From contig OX328124.1 of NCBI GenBank assembly GCA_946811695.1, positions 25,980,626 to 26,044,625 on the forward strand: a stretch of DNA of 64,000 nucleotides, written 5' to 3'. The position numbers were made by a program, and so were the translations under genes. Under the pieces are notes generated by a model, which saw nothing but the letters and a program-made list of their open reading frames with translations, was not told where the DNA came from and did not search any database. Shown piece after piece: positions 12,005 to 23,292 of this stretch (position 1 is its first letter; the number at the start of each line of letters is the position of its first letter). The DNA is from Gonocerus acuteangulatus. Taxonomy: Eukaryota; Arthropoda; Insecta; Hemiptera; Coreidae.

Positions 12005-12660
12005 AATATCATTGCTCGATATTTATAATATTTACAATATATTTCTTTATTTATAAATACAATTTTTTGTGTTATCTAAATGGATCAATGGACAGTTATG
12101 AGTGTTTCGTGCAATCTAATTGCCGGCCCAGGACGATGACTCTTGCAACCGCCTTACTCAGACTTGACTTGTTGGAAATATATTGCGATACGTGCTTCTT
12201 AGAAGGCATCCTATGTTATTTTGTCCAGCTCTCTTGGTCCTGCGTAATGCCGGCCTCTACCTTTGTGTTTGTATTGTGCATATAGTCTGGCTTGTTACTA
12301 CTATCTTTGTTAACCTATTCTCATATGAAACCAGCTGGGTGCTTTAAACTCGATCCTGACGCATCCTGGAAACAGTAATTTAATAACTAATCATCCCTAT
12401 TGTCCTTATATAACTATTCTGTCCGACCAATTTTAGCAAGTTTACTGCCCTAAGCCAAGTTTCATAGATAGATCTTTTTATTGTCTCTTGTTGTGAATCT
12501 GTCTGTTACTACCAGAAATATATTCTACGTATCTCTTAGAAGTCTCACCTCTATGTTTTGACCAAAGGTTAACTTCCTGTTCATTTCTTACCGAGAGCCA
12601 GCTACCATATTATCATACAAATAAATGGAAAGCATCCTGAACACCGAACAATATCCGTTT
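12005..12660. other. Unassigned sequence
   Basis: Nothing recognised. A 72-codon frame at 12067-12285 has no known motif. Confidence 0.35.
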
Positions 12661-13050
12661 CGAAGTTTCACAAGTTAAACCAATGCTTCTTGCCCCCGGG
12701 CATTTGTGTTGTGTTTATATTTTACCGTAAAGCGGTCTGCTTGTGCTTTACTACTGGGGATGGCTAGGAAAACAGGTGGAGAGTTCCGTGCCTTCAGGGG
12801 CGTTAGTATGTATTGAAGGGGCGTATATCTCTTCCGTTTACTTGAACGGAAGCCCAAGTCCCTTCGGTGATTTACCGATAATGGTCCGAATCAATTCTCC
12901 CCTCTCCCTACTGGAGCGAAGTCTCCCGAACTTTGCCTCGCCCTACCATGGCTACAAGGGAAAGGGATTTGGTAACCAAATCCACCGTGTTTCCTAGGCT
13001 ACTCATTATACCGACGTCGCTCAGCAGTCCCATTCGCTTAAAAAATATAG
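12660..13050. other. GC-richer island with two perfect hairpins
   Basis: The composition is visibly richer in G+C than the surroundings. It contains an 8-bp perfect stem (CTTCCGTT / AACGGAAG, 12831-12852) and a 9-1-9 palindrome (GGATTTGGT / ACCAAATCC, 12965-12983). An 84-codon plus-strand frame (12743-12997) and a 60-codon minus-strand frame overlap here; neither has a known domain. It could be a diverged exon, a conserved non-coding element or an old repeat. I cannot decide. Confidence 0.35.
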
Positions 13051-13224
13051 CTCAAGTTAGCTGGCGGCCCTTGGGGCATTATCATAATTTATAGGTGGCT
13101 GAAGGAGAGGGAACACCGCGTTAAGGAGTGTGGTGGTGCAGGGGTTTATATCTGCTAGGTCTTAGATCACCAGGGTGAAGGTGCATCGCCTCTTCTTAAG
13201 GAAAGTGGTATTTTATCTGTAGGC

Positions 13225-13385
13225 GAAATAATCACTTTTTTAGCATAAATATGCTTTAGCGAGGACTAAACTGAAAAAAAAAAACGTTACAAAAAAAGTG
13301 TCCGCTGGCGTTCGCGCATGCTCGGTTTGTCGGGTAGACCTAAAGCATATAATGAATTTGAGCAGAAGGCTCTAATTTAATTTAT
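13225..13385 (+). repeat. Dispersed repeat ('AAGCATATTTATG' family), longer copy
   Basis: It starts with TTAGCATAAATATGC, followed by GAGGACTAAACTG, an A-run, ACGTTACAAAAAAAGTG and TTCGCGCATGC. The reverse complement of this order appears at 34195-34378. The end (GAATTTGAGCAGAAGGCTCT) matches the short copy near 720. Confidence 0.5.
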
Positions 13386-13524
13386 TATTGAATATTATTG
13401 ATTTTTTATTTCATTCTGAATACGAATGAATCTTGTAATATGATACTTAAGGCCTCCCTACTTCATCCTCGGTAAATAAGCACTAAAGTGAGATCTTAAT
13501 TTATTGTCTACTCACAACATATAG

Positions 13525-13525
<1 letters not shown>

Positions 13526-13562
<37 letters not shown>
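13526..13562. repeat. Poly-A run
   Basis: About 37 consecutive A. It may be the tail of a retro-insertion, but I see no duplication flanking it. Confidence 0.9.
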
Positions 13563-13564
<2 letters not shown>

Positions 13565-13566
<2 letters not shown>

Positions 13567-14740
13567 TTCTTATAATCAGACTTAATAAATATCAGGGGAC
13601 TATAAAGCATTTCCAAGAGAAGAATTTGAGATTTATCAATACTTAGATAAATTAATAATTAATATGAATTAAATTAATAATCTTCTTAATGTTCTGTCAA
13701 TAATTTATTTCATTGCTTTATTATATTTCTTAATAATTTTAGTTTATTTGTTTTATATATTTGCGTTTTTTTTAAATCTATTTATTTGTTTGTGTTATTA
13801 GTTGCGTCATCTTTACATATAATTACTTCCTAATACTATTTTATCAACTAAAATATATCAAATTAAAAAAATAATATCAAATAAAAATAAATAAATAAAA
13901 CAGAAAAATGGGTATTGCACTAAATGAAAACATATAAACCCTATTACACTTCGAATAATAATGTTGTGAATTCAATGTTTTGGTTGAAAGAAATAAAAAT
14001 AATCCAAATTCAAAAGAATGCAAATCATTAAACCATAGTTTATTATAAAAAAAAATAACAAATTATTCATTATTATTAATTTATTGTGAGTTCCTCAACA
14101 GTGACGATCAACTCATTGGAACGACAGAAGACAGGTCCGTTTAAATATTTTTAAGTTTATCTTATTAGCAGAAACCAGAAAAAGAGAAAAAGGCAAATAA
14201 AAAAAAACAAGCCAATGAAAACCTTTTAAAAGAAACTGATGTTATACAATAAAACCTAAGTAAAATATTATTCATAGATGTACTTTAGAATAAAATTGTT
14301 TTGTTTTAAATGCTTAAGAAGTGTTTGAAAGTGCGGGCTACCTTTAATCAATTGGTCATGTAAGTTGTAAGGAATTGTCAAGTCGCTGCGTTACAGTCTG
14401 TCAGTATATATTTAACCGTTAGAGTTCTGTTAGTCTGTCTCAAAGTTGGTCTTACATTTCTCTCCAGTAAGTATGAGTAAATAAAAAATATAAATAGATT
14501 TGTTTTGGGGGTGGTCTGTTATTTTAGAGGAATATATAAATCAAAATCTTCGAAAAACTTTTTTTATATGCACTAAGCCTTCTAGCAATAATGAACCATT
14601 CATAAGCCCTAATGAGCCGCAAGTTACATGCAATAGGGATACCATTAATAAACAATAACCAAATATTAACAAAATTATAAATAGAAACAACAGCCATTAT
14701 CAATATAAAAACGACCATTAGGTTTAAAAATATAACATCC
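13565..14740. other. Very AT-rich unassigned sequence
   Basis: Long A/T-only stretches with no coding potential. A possible LINE-type tail fragment (GAGTTCCTCAACAGTGACGATC) is at 14090-14115. Confidence 0.4.
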
Positions 14741-14755
14741 ATAAAATACCAATAT

Positions 14756-14808
14756 TCATTTTATTTATTTAATTGTTGAGCTTCGCAACATTGGCGAAAA
14801 ACTCAGAA
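14756..14808 (-). mobile_element. 53-bp LINE/SINE 3'-tail insertion with 15-bp target duplication
   Basis: A minus-strand tail (GAGTTTTTCGCCAATG, TTGCGAAGCTC, then a TAAA-type run) is flanked by the exact 15-bp duplication ATAAAATACCAATAT at 14741-14755 and 14809-14823. The same tail motif occurs at 51310-51355, 57224-57266, 61205-61260 and 61895-61950. The duplication proves a target-primed insertion truncated almost to its end. Confidence 0.85.
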
Positions 14809-14824
14809 ATAAAATACCAATATA

Positions 14825-15600
14825 AAACATCCATGCGCTATCGTTTCTACTACTAATTTCAATAATATTTATGTTAATAAATTACTCTTATAAAAGTAAA
14901 ACAAAAAAAATCGTTCTATCTTAGAAATATAAGAAATGGTTTACGGGTCAGAACTGCTCGTAAAGAATGGAGGAGGTTCTATAAGTAGGAATGGACATTC
15001 CTTCTAATGCTTTGCTTATTTTGTATTAAATATCTGCTTTTATCAGTTTGCATTTCCTTGTGAACAGCTTTGGTCCTAGAAAATCTATGTGAAAAGAAAA
15101 AGACAATTGAGAGCAATTTTCGTTACTTGTGCTTGGGAATGGTTAATACAGAGGGACAGTATGGAATATCATACCCTCATGAACATGACATTCCAGATGG
15201 GTTCCAACATGCAGGGAAAGAATGGAAATATGGATTCTAAAAATATCAGAAATCCTATACCAAGGTGTATTTTAAGGTTTGACCCTGGTTGACCCAGATG
15301 CCAGTTGTAATATATTCAATACGTCATAGAATTTCTGGCATTCCACCTCCGGAAGTGCCATTGTTTAAATAACTTGAACTCGAATTTCGCTGCTTGATTG
15401 TTACATTGTTTTAATTAAATATTATATGATATTGGTTGGAATTGAAAAATACAACTTATTTTGTTTATTTTCCTTTCAGCTTCGCAACTTTAGAAAATAC
15501 CTTATCATAAAAACAGAAATGTTCTCTATCTACCAGAAAAAACAAAAAAAGAATAGAACAAAAGATTTAAATAAACTATTTTGAGTGGCTTTTTTATTAT
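14825..15600. other. Unassigned sequence
   Basis: No supported gene. The 67-codon frame 15089-15292 has no recognised motif. Confidence 0.4.
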
Positions 15601-15604
15601 GAAA

Positions 15605-17039
15605 CTAGCTGACCCGGCGAACTTCGTAGCGCCTAACAGTCAATTCTTTAATTTTTTTAAAATACTTATTCTGCTATTTGGGATACCCGGACAGATAGTA
15701 AGAAAAAAACTTAATAAGTCGACAATTACATTATGTCAAAAAATAAAAATGATAAAAAACTTAAAATTCTTTTAATAGTCACTGAAAAATAAGAATGAAA
15801 ATTACAATATCAGATTTCTTATTATGATACATACTTATTATATTTTATTTTATTTTTACTTATTCTAAATTAAGTTTCATTTTTATTGTAGTACTTAATG
15901 GTACACGATATTTTTTTTCATTATCTGACGTGTAAATAAACAGAGCAGATGGTTTTACAACACGGGAACAGGCAACATACAATTGACCATGCGAGAAACA
16001 TGGGTTTTCTAGATTAATACCACAAACACTTAATGGCTGCCCTGGGATTTGTTTATAGTCAAATTGAGTTCATAGGTCCAATAGCAACACAGCTGCAGGC
16101 ACTGTAATGAATTCACAGCAGCTCGATTCAAACTTGCACCATTATTACTCGAATGTCGCGTTTCGCGGGTCTGTCTTAACCAAATTCTTTCACGTTCATC
16201 GCGATCTTCACGTTCCTGCGCAGTACGATTCGATTGATAATTAATTTGATGCGTTGCATTTCGGGTTCTTCTGCCTAAATTTGTCCGCCGCCTTATAGGA
16301 GGCATATTTAGTAAGTCACAAACACACAACACTTTATTAATTTTATAGAAATTTGTCGCTTTTAGATTTAGTAATATTATAGATGCACAGCAAAGAGATG
16401 TTTACATTTCAAGTGACATTTTACCACAGACAATTTACATTTTACCATAGACAAGTTGTTTTTGAGTAATGTTACCATCGTATAAATATTGACATTAATA
16501 TTTGTACGATACTAATGTCACTCAATTGTTTTGTCTTCCCAGAACCCCTAACTAACACTTAAGCTTTATGGTATGGTATTAAAGTTCTAATTGACCTTTA
16601 AGTATTATTACGAATCTTTTGTATGGGAATATAGAAAAGTGGGGTCTTTTTTACTTCGTTAACGTAAATATAAATTTATTTAAATTGCATTATTAACATG
16701 TGATTCTATTGTCACCTAGTGATTACTCGTTCTTATTTTTTTTTTTTTTTTGATTATACACAAATAACCTAATACGTTAACTGTTAAAAATATTATAATT
16801 GAGAACTTTTATAGATAAAGATGCTTTTATTTAAAAATGAATTTGCGTTAACGAAGTAAAAAAGACCCGAAAAGTGTTGTTTTCAGACTTATTCGGGCAT
16901 TTTTTTAAATTTTTCTCTCCGTAAGAACCATCTTCGTAGTTCAAAGAATATTATAAAAAAAGAATTAGCGAAACCGGTTCAGTTGTTCTCGAGATTTGCG
17001 CTTACCAACACATTTAGCGATTCATTTTTATATAATAGA
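15605..17039 (-). mobile_element. Helitron, deletion derivative
   Basis: Read on the minus strand, it starts TCTATTATATAAAAATG and ends GGGTCAGCTAG. This fits canonical Helitron termini (5' TC, 3' CTRR) inserted between A and T (flanks at 15604 and 17040). The only coding remnants are fused N-terminal Rep and C-terminal helicase pieces at 15925-16332, so most of Rep/Hel is missing. Non-coding sequence fills the rest. No target duplication is expected for rolling-circle insertion and none is seen. Confidence 0.85.
15925..16332 (-). pseudogene. Helitron Rep N-terminus fused to helicase C-terminus (pseudogene)
   Basis: The minus-strand frame opens with a basic stretch (MPPIRRRTNLGRRTRNA) typical of the start of Helitron Rep/helicase proteins, followed by an Arg/Glu-rich region. 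It then jumps to TINKSQG, a piece of the helicase C-terminal motif region. One base is missing right after this, and in the next frame the strongly conserved segments INLENPCFSHGQ and LYVACSRV follow. An intact protein would be over 1,000 residues, so the HUH nuclease and most helicase motifs are deleted. It cannot be functional. Confidence 0.85.
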
Positions 17040-17044
17040 TATGA

Positions 17045-17850
17045 CCAAATATATGTTGCTTAAAGGTTATATCGTCGATACAAATGCAAAGTATCAAATG
17101 TGAAAAGTGGTTTGGTACCTTATAGATGACTTTATATAAATTTTATCTTATTATATATTTTAACTGGCCTTAATGCACATTAGTTAGTATGATTTTTTGT
17201 AATTGATAATTATTTTTGTTTATATTTTCGATAGTTTACCACAACGCACATCAGCCCAGCAGCAATCAATACAGATTGAAAATGAAAAATGCGTTTTTTC
17301 TCAGTCGTGGGCATGTCTACATAAGCATACATCTATATTCATACAGAAAAGTAAAAATGAAAAATAAAAAAAAAATGAATAAATTAAAAAATATGAAAAT
17401 AAAGAATAAATAAAAGAATAATAAGTCAGGTTGTTTTAATGTTTATATTTTGTTAAGGTTTTAATTTTAAAATTTACCAAAATCATAAGAGAATTCTGAA
17501 ACACAATAGATTTTAAAATTAAACAAAATCGTAATAAAAATCCGTAAGTCTTATAAAACCGATATATATATAATTAAGTGATCCTCTGGTGAAAAGTCTT
17601 GATATTTTTAACTAGTCTTGACAAACTAATCCGTATTGACTGAATAACATTGAAAGAATGATAGCAACTACGACTGTCTGAACTGACTGTAAAAATTACA
17701 GCTACTTGACATTTGACTGTCTGAATTGGCTGTAAAAATTACATCTACTTGACACTTGATTATCTGAACCTACAAATTAACAATGAAACCTGTTTGACGT
17801 TTGAATATTTTAACTGTAAACAAATAACACTATTAACATATTACCTACAC
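17045..17850. other. Unassigned AT-rich sequence
   Basis: The interval includes a local duplication of TTGACTGTCTGAA...CTGTAAAAATTACA (about 17672-17755). No gene is seen. Confidence 0.4.
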
Positions 17851-17863
17851 TATACAATTCATG

Positions 17864-18342
17864 TAGTAAATGCCTGGGAACAAGAAGAAATTCACAGGTA
17901 TTGGCAGGCGAAGCCAGGCATGAGGCAGGCAAAGCTATTGTCCAGCTTTCAAATGACAGGGCAAGGTATTTCCTTCAATTGGCAAGGACGGAGATAAGTA
18001 GGATAGTCGGACTTCCCACAGAGCATGGTCCGCTAAGAAAACACCTGTGCACGGGGCTAGTAGACGACCCCACATGTCGCTGGTGCCTCGAGGAAGAGGA
18101 AACCTCACAGCACGTCCTCTGCGAATGTGAGGCGTTGGCCTACAACAGACTAGTGCACACAGGGAAGGCAATTGCTACGCCCATGGACATAGCCGAGGCT
18201 ACTCCCAAGGAGCTCTATACGCGCTAAAGCGAGGAGCTGCAAGCTGGAAAGGGAGTAAGATAGGGACGCAAATCACAGTAGATCCAATAGGGTCGCAGTG
18301 AACAAGGGCGAAAGGCCAAGGTCCCTTTTTATTGTATTGAAT
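17864..18342 (+). mobile_element. 5'-truncated LINE (R1/LOA-like) with 13-bp target duplication
   Basis: Exact duplications TATACAATTCATG lie at 17851-17863 and 18343-18355. The insert carries the C-terminal end of an ORF2. It begins in one frame (RYWQAKPGMRQAK), shifts frame near 17935, and continues with LQLARTEISRIVGLPTEHG, PLRKHL, then the Cys/His knuckle DDPTCRWCLEEEETSQHVLC. This ending is typical of LINEs with a C-terminal RNase H and knuckle. It is followed by a short 3' UTR ending GGCCAAGGTCCCTTTTTA. The frameshift and 5' truncation make it inactive. Confidence 0.88.
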
Positions 18343-18369
18343 TATACAATTCATGAATATTTTCAATGG

Positions 18370-18770
18370 ATTTTTATTCATTGAAGTCTATATGTTTTGT
18401 CACCTATGTTGTGAAAACATTAATATATAAATAAATAATTTGTTAAGGTTTAGTGTCTTATAATCTTCGATTACTGTGTCGATGTATGGACTACCTTCAG
18501 TCAGTAAGTCGTGAAGGTCGTGAGGTTTGTCTAGGTCACTTCGAAGTCTGCAATCTGTTAGTATGTGTCTAATTGTCACAGTCTCATTACAACTTGCACA
18601 GGCTGTTCTCTGCTTGTTTTCCATTAAGTAAGAAAGGGTTAGATGGCAGTGTCCAATACGAAGCCTACTCAAAATCACTTCTTCACGCCTGATGCGGTGT
18701 TCATTTGACGAGGCTTTCGTGGTGTTATTATTCTTAATTTAGAGTCTGACCTTCTCAGTCTAACTTCCAA
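18370..18770 (-). pseudogene. LINE ORF2 C-terminal fragment (I/Nimb-like family)
   Basis: The minus strand encodes EEVILSRLRIGHCHLTLSYL, then CASCNETVTIRHILTDC (a C-x2-C-x8-H-x4-C knuckle), then LLTEGSPYIDT. The same arrangement occurs at 20409-20790, 51768-52133 and 52300-52400. The region upstream (18680-18770) continues with a frameshift. Only the last 120 or so codons survive. Family placement is by general resemblance to RNase H-bearing LINEs and is tentative. Confidence 0.8.
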
Positions 18771-19320
18771 TCTTGAAATATCTGTGCATGTAAATATATC
18801 TCATGCCGTCATTATTGAAAAATATACGACAGCACAGAGAATTTGTATTATTTTAGAATTCTGATTTATGCTTCTATTTTTGGGTCATGAGATAAAGATT
18901 TAAACATTTTTTATAGTATTTTATTGATAAGACATAGTCTGTGAATTAAAGGAGTTTTTGTTCAAGCCTTCTGCAATCTGATACTTTCCTGATTTATTTT
19001 GCTTAACTTATTTATTATTTATACATAAAATATAGTTTCTGCAAGAAGTTTCTTTGTTTTAGGGCTTCTATTGCAGTCATTCAATTCTATTCGACATGGA
19101 GTATATTATCATACTTATCTGGCCTTCCCCTGATAACAGTACAGTATAGTTTGTAATCCTTTTTCTTTTGTCAGTACAATTAAAAGGCATGTTTGACCAA
19201 TCAACAATAGGTATGTATTATATTTGTTGTTTAAAAAAAAAGCAAAATGCAATTGTAATTGTCGGCATAGGGACTCTTTCATATGCGAACATTTATCTGC
19301 TTCAAAGTCTTCTGTCTGAG
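18770..19320. other. Unassigned sequence
   Basis: No recognisable gene or repeat. Confidence 0.35.
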
Positions 19321-19329
19321 ACAACCAAC

Positions 19330-19915
19330 CAAGGCCAGTAATTTGGAAAACCCTTTTTATATAATGAAACGCCGTGGGTTCGATTTTCTCTAAAAAAAAA
19401 AAAAAATAAATAAATAAATAAAAAATAATAATAAAATAAATCAGTCCCGTAACAGGCCACGAGGTCCCTGAGGGGCAGATACTGTAGAGGTATCTGATTC
19501 ATGACCATACGGCACTCTAGGGAGATAGTGTGCTCAGTACTATGCTCCGGCCGCCTGATTTTCGCTTTGCTGCTTCGACTGCTAGGGTCATTAGCACCAA
19601 GGTACCCATTAATAAATTAATTAAAGGCTGGGTTGGCGTAGGGACGGCCAGGGAGGCCGAATTCAACCCATGGACGAAGAAATAAAAGAAAAATCTCAAG
19701 TGCTCAAGGGATTTGAACTCTGGTCCCCCAGCATATGATTCCAGTGCTCTACCACTGAGCTAACCTCGCCCCCATCGATTTCCTCTAAGGGTAGTGGATT
19801 TTCATTCGAAAAACGAAAATAAATCAGCCCTATACAGGCTGTAAAAGGGTCACAACCTCACAAAATATCTCTGTAAGCAAGGGCGTTAGAATTTAAATAA
19901 AGACATGTTTTTAAA
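19330..19915 (+). mobile_element. tRNA-type SINE ('SINE B') interrupted by another SINE
   Basis: The left part has CCGTGGGTTCGATT (B box). The right part resumes at CTCTAAGGGTAGTGGATTTTC and ends GGGCGTTAGAATTTAAATAAA, matching SINE B copies at 43098-43505, 49104-49291 and 63438-63613. Between them sits SINE A (19394-19774), so SINE B is the older insertion. Confidence 0.7.
19394..19774 (-). mobile_element. tRNA-derived SINE ('SINE A') nested in SINE B
   Basis: On the minus strand it begins GGGGGCGAGGTTAGCTCAG, TGGTAGAGCACTGG (A box), then AGAGTTCAAATCCC (B box), a unique body with GGCCTCCCTGGCCGTCCC, and an A/T-rich tail rendered as T-rich then A-rich repeats at 19394-19440. The flanks are a 14-bp duplication with one mismatch, TCGATTTTCTCTAA (19380-19393) and TCGATTTCCTCTAA (19775-19788). 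The tRNA-like head does not form a closed acceptor stem, so it is not a tRNA gene. Confidence 0.85.
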
Positions 19916-20308
19916 ATCTAGAGAACCCTAACGTCGACCCCTGTAAAATGTCTATTTAAATATTCGTTGATGTCAATATTCATAAATTATTCATAAACTT
20001 TCCTAGTGAATAAATAAATTTGGAAATCAACTAAAAAAAACAAAACAAAAAACATTTGACCTGACTTAGACTTTTCTCAATTTCATGAATATTTCCTCTT
20101 CAAAGAGAGACAACTTTATTCAAAAAAAGAAAATGGACCACCTTGTTAGGTTGTGCACCATTTTATTTTATTTAAATAATAAAACATAAAAATATTTTTT
20201 TTTTCTTCTTGTGTTTTGTAATTGATTTCACATATTCATGTTCGTAATTCATACATCACCTCTCATTAAAATGTTAAATTGTTATATGTCCGTACCTTCT
20301 ATATACTA

Positions 20309-20309
<1 letters not shown>

Positions 20310-20361
<52 letters not shown>
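20310..20361. repeat. (TA)n microsatellite
   Basis: About 52 bp of alternating A and T. Confidence 0.97.
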
Positions 20362-20363
<2 letters not shown>

Positions 20364-20404
20364 TGATGTAATGTTATTAGTTCACTAGTGTTTTAATTTG
20401 CCAG

Positions 20405-20998
20405 TGTTTTGGTTTACTTGTGTTCACGTCATTGGCAGTACTTATGGACACAACTAACTCACAATAAACTTCGGACCATAAAAAATGCAGTTGAGGAACG
20501 GCCATCCAGTCTTCGCGACAATAAACGAGAAGAAGTTGTCCTTGCTCGTTTACGGATTGGACATACTCGACTTACCCACGAATTTTTTATTAGTTTGTTG
20601 ACAAGACGCAACAAACCAATATAAAACATATGTAACACAGAACTTACGATTAAACATTTACTAACAGACTGCCAGAGAAGAAGCAATTATAACTTCCCGT
20701 ATGATATGCAAGAACTCCTTGGCAATGAAAGCCAGTGCATCGACACTATACTGACCTACTTCAAGAATACAGGACTAAACAACCTTATTTGATGAACGTC
20801 TGCAATGTTGGCTTATATGATATTATATTTCCATGATAATAAGCACTATTTGTAGGTGAACCCTACGTCTAAACCATTACATAACCACACACACTTCCAA
20901 CACCAATAACCATGCTGATTTCCTAGAATAGCTAAGTTCAGAGGATACTGCCCTTTGTGTTATCGCCATTGAAGCGGGACACAATAAATAAATAAATA
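20405..20998 (+). pseudogene. LINE ORF2 C-terminal fragment with (AATA)n tail
   Basis: The frame reads REEVVLARLRIGHTRLTHEF, is interrupted by a stop at about 20622, and continues TELTIKHLLTDCQRRS and LLGNESQCIDTILTYF to a stop near 20790. A 200-bp 3' UTR ends in ACACAATAAATAAATAAATA. It is the same family as 18370-18770 and 51768-52133. The stop codon and missing RT domain make it a pseudogene. Confidence 0.85.
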
Positions 20999-21084
20999 AT
21001 TTGCCAGACATATAAGAATAAAATTTTAGTGGAATACAGATAATACTGGCTGGTAGGAGTTACTAATGGTAGCTACTAATGGTT

Positions 21085-21250
21085 TGTTTATTGGGTTGGT
21101 GCAAAAATAGCACAGGTTTTGAGTAGTACTCATTTTATTTAAGTTAATGCATCACGAACAAGGTTTTCCTCAAAGAATAGACGAGTTTGTGGAATTTTGA
21201 TCATTTTAACTGTAACTAACTTTCATTAGGGATTTTATAAGGTGACTTAT
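21085..21250 (+). mobile_element. mariner terminal fragment
   Basis: The sequence TTGGGTTGGTGCAAAAATAG followed by CACAGGTTTTGAGTAG matches the general pattern of mariner inverted ends (GGTTGGTGCAAAA). No partner end is visible nearby, so it is a solo end or short relic. Confidence 0.65.
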
Positions 21251-21369
21251 GTATGTAGCTATGGATTTTTCAGTGAAACAGTAATAACGAATGCTAAAAC
21301 CACATTCATATTTTCATTTAGATTGGCTGCTCACATGACTATTTCTCTTTTCTTTTCATGAGGCAACAT

Positions 21370-21605
21370 TGTGTGAGCGAAACTCGGTATTCGTTGTGGT
21401 CATATGAAAAACATACTTGTAAAAATAAACTAAATCTGTTTATTAGGAAGAGGGGGGGGGGTGTTTCTCTGACCGAAATGACTAATTCTCTCATACCGCT
21501 TCTAATTTCTGTTCTATTGAAACGAAATGGTTTTCGTCTTGGGTATCTAATGAGAAATAAGTCTTGTAAAAATAAACTCAATCTGTCTATCAGAAGGGGG
21601 GTGGG
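21370..21605 (-). repeat. Two units of an approximately 150-bp repeat ('CCCCCC' module)
   Basis: On the minus strand each unit carries a C-run, then AGACAGATTGAGTTTATTTT, a TACAAG segment and a GAAACGA/TTTCGTTTCAATAG segment. The same module forms the interior of the HINE-like element at 36963-38006 and part of 49620-49780. These are fragments of that subfamily. Confidence 0.6.
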
Positions 21606-21609
21606 ATAA

Positions 21610-22540
21610 TTTGTACTATTTTTGAATAGAATTGGACCGGAGAACGGATGTTGGCAAATCTGCCACTAGGAGCACCTCTGTCTTGAAATTACTTCTCACT
21701 TCTACCACTAGGGGTGCTGTATCCCGTTCCTGCTTCGGAGTCTGAAGTTCAGACCAAAATACGAAAATGTGATGTTTTCGTGTATTTATCAAATAGTACA
21801 CACAAAACTCTGGAAGGAAATGAATTATAAAATTAATAATTGAAACAGTTGCTTATTACAAATGTAAAAGATCCGAACTATTCATGTTCGGGGGGTACTG
21901 TTCGGTTTTGCTCCGTCCAAAATATCAAAGCAGCTCCAAGGATTCCAAAATAAATTTCTTTGTAATATTACTTTTACGGCCTTCAGGAGAGATTAGCTGT
22001 CTGATATATGGCAATATAAAGTTTTTTTTCTTTGTCATTCTCTCCATCCGTAATTGCATTTGAGCAAATATGAAAAAGTTACGACTTGGACTATTTTATT
22101 TTTGTATATTAGTATAAAGTCTAAATAACTTTTTCAGGAGTACATAACTTTTATTGCTACTTTGTGTTAATGATAAAAGCAGAGCTATTACTACTAAACT
22201 GATAGGATTAAAGGGATGCACACAGCTGTGCTATAGTGCACACTGATTAGAGGTGCATTAATCTAAATGCAGGTGTATATATATACCCCTGAGCTTGGAG
22301 CAGTACTGCCCGGATTACTCCTTCCTAATAACTTTAGTCAGTAGCCGTAATAAGATAATTTATGTTATTACCTTCCATTAGTTGCAGCCATATTGGCCCG
22401 GTCTCCTTTCAGTCTCCAAGCAGAATCGATATTGGATCACTTTATTTAATGGCTTATCTGCAGGATGTCGTTATTGTGGCGTTTCTCTTCATTTAACCCA
22501 TACGGTCTCCATTTTAGAGTTTTTCTCCTTATCCATAGTT
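21610..22540. other. Unassigned sequence
   Basis: No coding or RNA feature recognised. A (TA)n run follows at 22548-22592. Confidence 0.35.
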
Positions 22541-22541
22541 T

Positions 22542-22547
<6 letters not shown>

Positions 22548-22592
<45 letters not shown>
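22548..22592. repeat. (TA)n microsatellite
   Basis: About 45 bp of alternating T and A. Confidence 0.97.
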
Positions 22593-22593
<1 letters not shown>

Positions 22594-22668
22594 CGTTTAC
22601 TATGTGTCCCAACTTCAATAGACAATCCACACTTTCCAAGCAGAAAAATCTTTAATTTATATGATATA

Positions 22669-23101
22669 CTAGCTGTTGCCTGGCGTACCATGCTACACCT
22701 ACTTTCTGTATCTAGAAAAGCAAAAATTAGAAACCAAATAAGTAATATTAAAATCTAATATTCTAATATTAAAATCTAGTAATAATTAAGATCTGTTCGG
22801 GTTCACAGTTTCGAATCCGTGACCTCCGAACTATGAATCCTAGACGATTTTATCTTAGACTATGATACTCCCCGGACCAAGACCTACATGTGTTTCACGT
22901 TCGATCAAAATCGGTCAAACGGTATGAATTTGTTTAAGGAACAATGAGACAGACAAACAGCTGCTAGTTTTTGAAGTAGCCTATGACATTCCCCGTATCA
23001 AGACCAACCTGTGTGCCCAGTTTGGTCAAAATCGGTCATACAGGGTGGATTTGTATAAGGAACAAATAGATAAACAGACTCGTGATTTTTATGTATGTAG
23101 A
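22669..23101 (-). mobile_element. Short non-autonomous Helitron
   Basis: Read on the minus strand it starts TCTACATACATAAAAATCAC and ends CAGGCAACAGCTAG with A and T flanks, matching TC...CTRR termini. Internally it holds two diverged copies of a unit with CCTTATACAAATCCAC, TGACCGATTTTGACC and GGTCTTGATAC. The same unit is amplified about five times at 35535-36170. No coding sequence. Confidence 0.8.
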
Positions 23102-23111
23102 TAAAATATTA

Positions 23112-23292
23112 GGCCAATATTAACATATTATTGTCCAGTCTGGAGCTACACTTCAAATACCAATAATAACAATTTACAAATTCAAAATAAATGCCTCCGA
23201 ACGATAACTAATCGGCCTGTTTACACAAAATTTACAAAACTTCATTCTCTATCAAATATTGTAAGCATGAAAACCTTTATTCATAACCAGGC
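23112..23292 (+). pseudogene. LINE reverse transcriptase fragment (Jockey/CR1-like)
   Basis: One open frame reads ILTYYCPVWSYTSNTN, then LQIQNKCLRTITNRPVYT, LHSLSNIVSMKTFIHNQA. The pattern 'CPVW...LQ..QNK.LR.I...P' is the conserved region C-terminal to the RT of Jockey/CR1-type LINEs. There is no start or end, so this is a 60-codon relic next to the Helitron. Confidence 0.8.

Noticed and set aside
12743..12997. 84-codon ORF in the GC island as a gene
   Set aside because: No domain, no splice or start evidence; kept only as an island of unknown nature.
19680..19774. tRNA gene on the minus strand
   Set aside because: A and B boxes are present but the acceptor stem does not close, and a SINE body follows.
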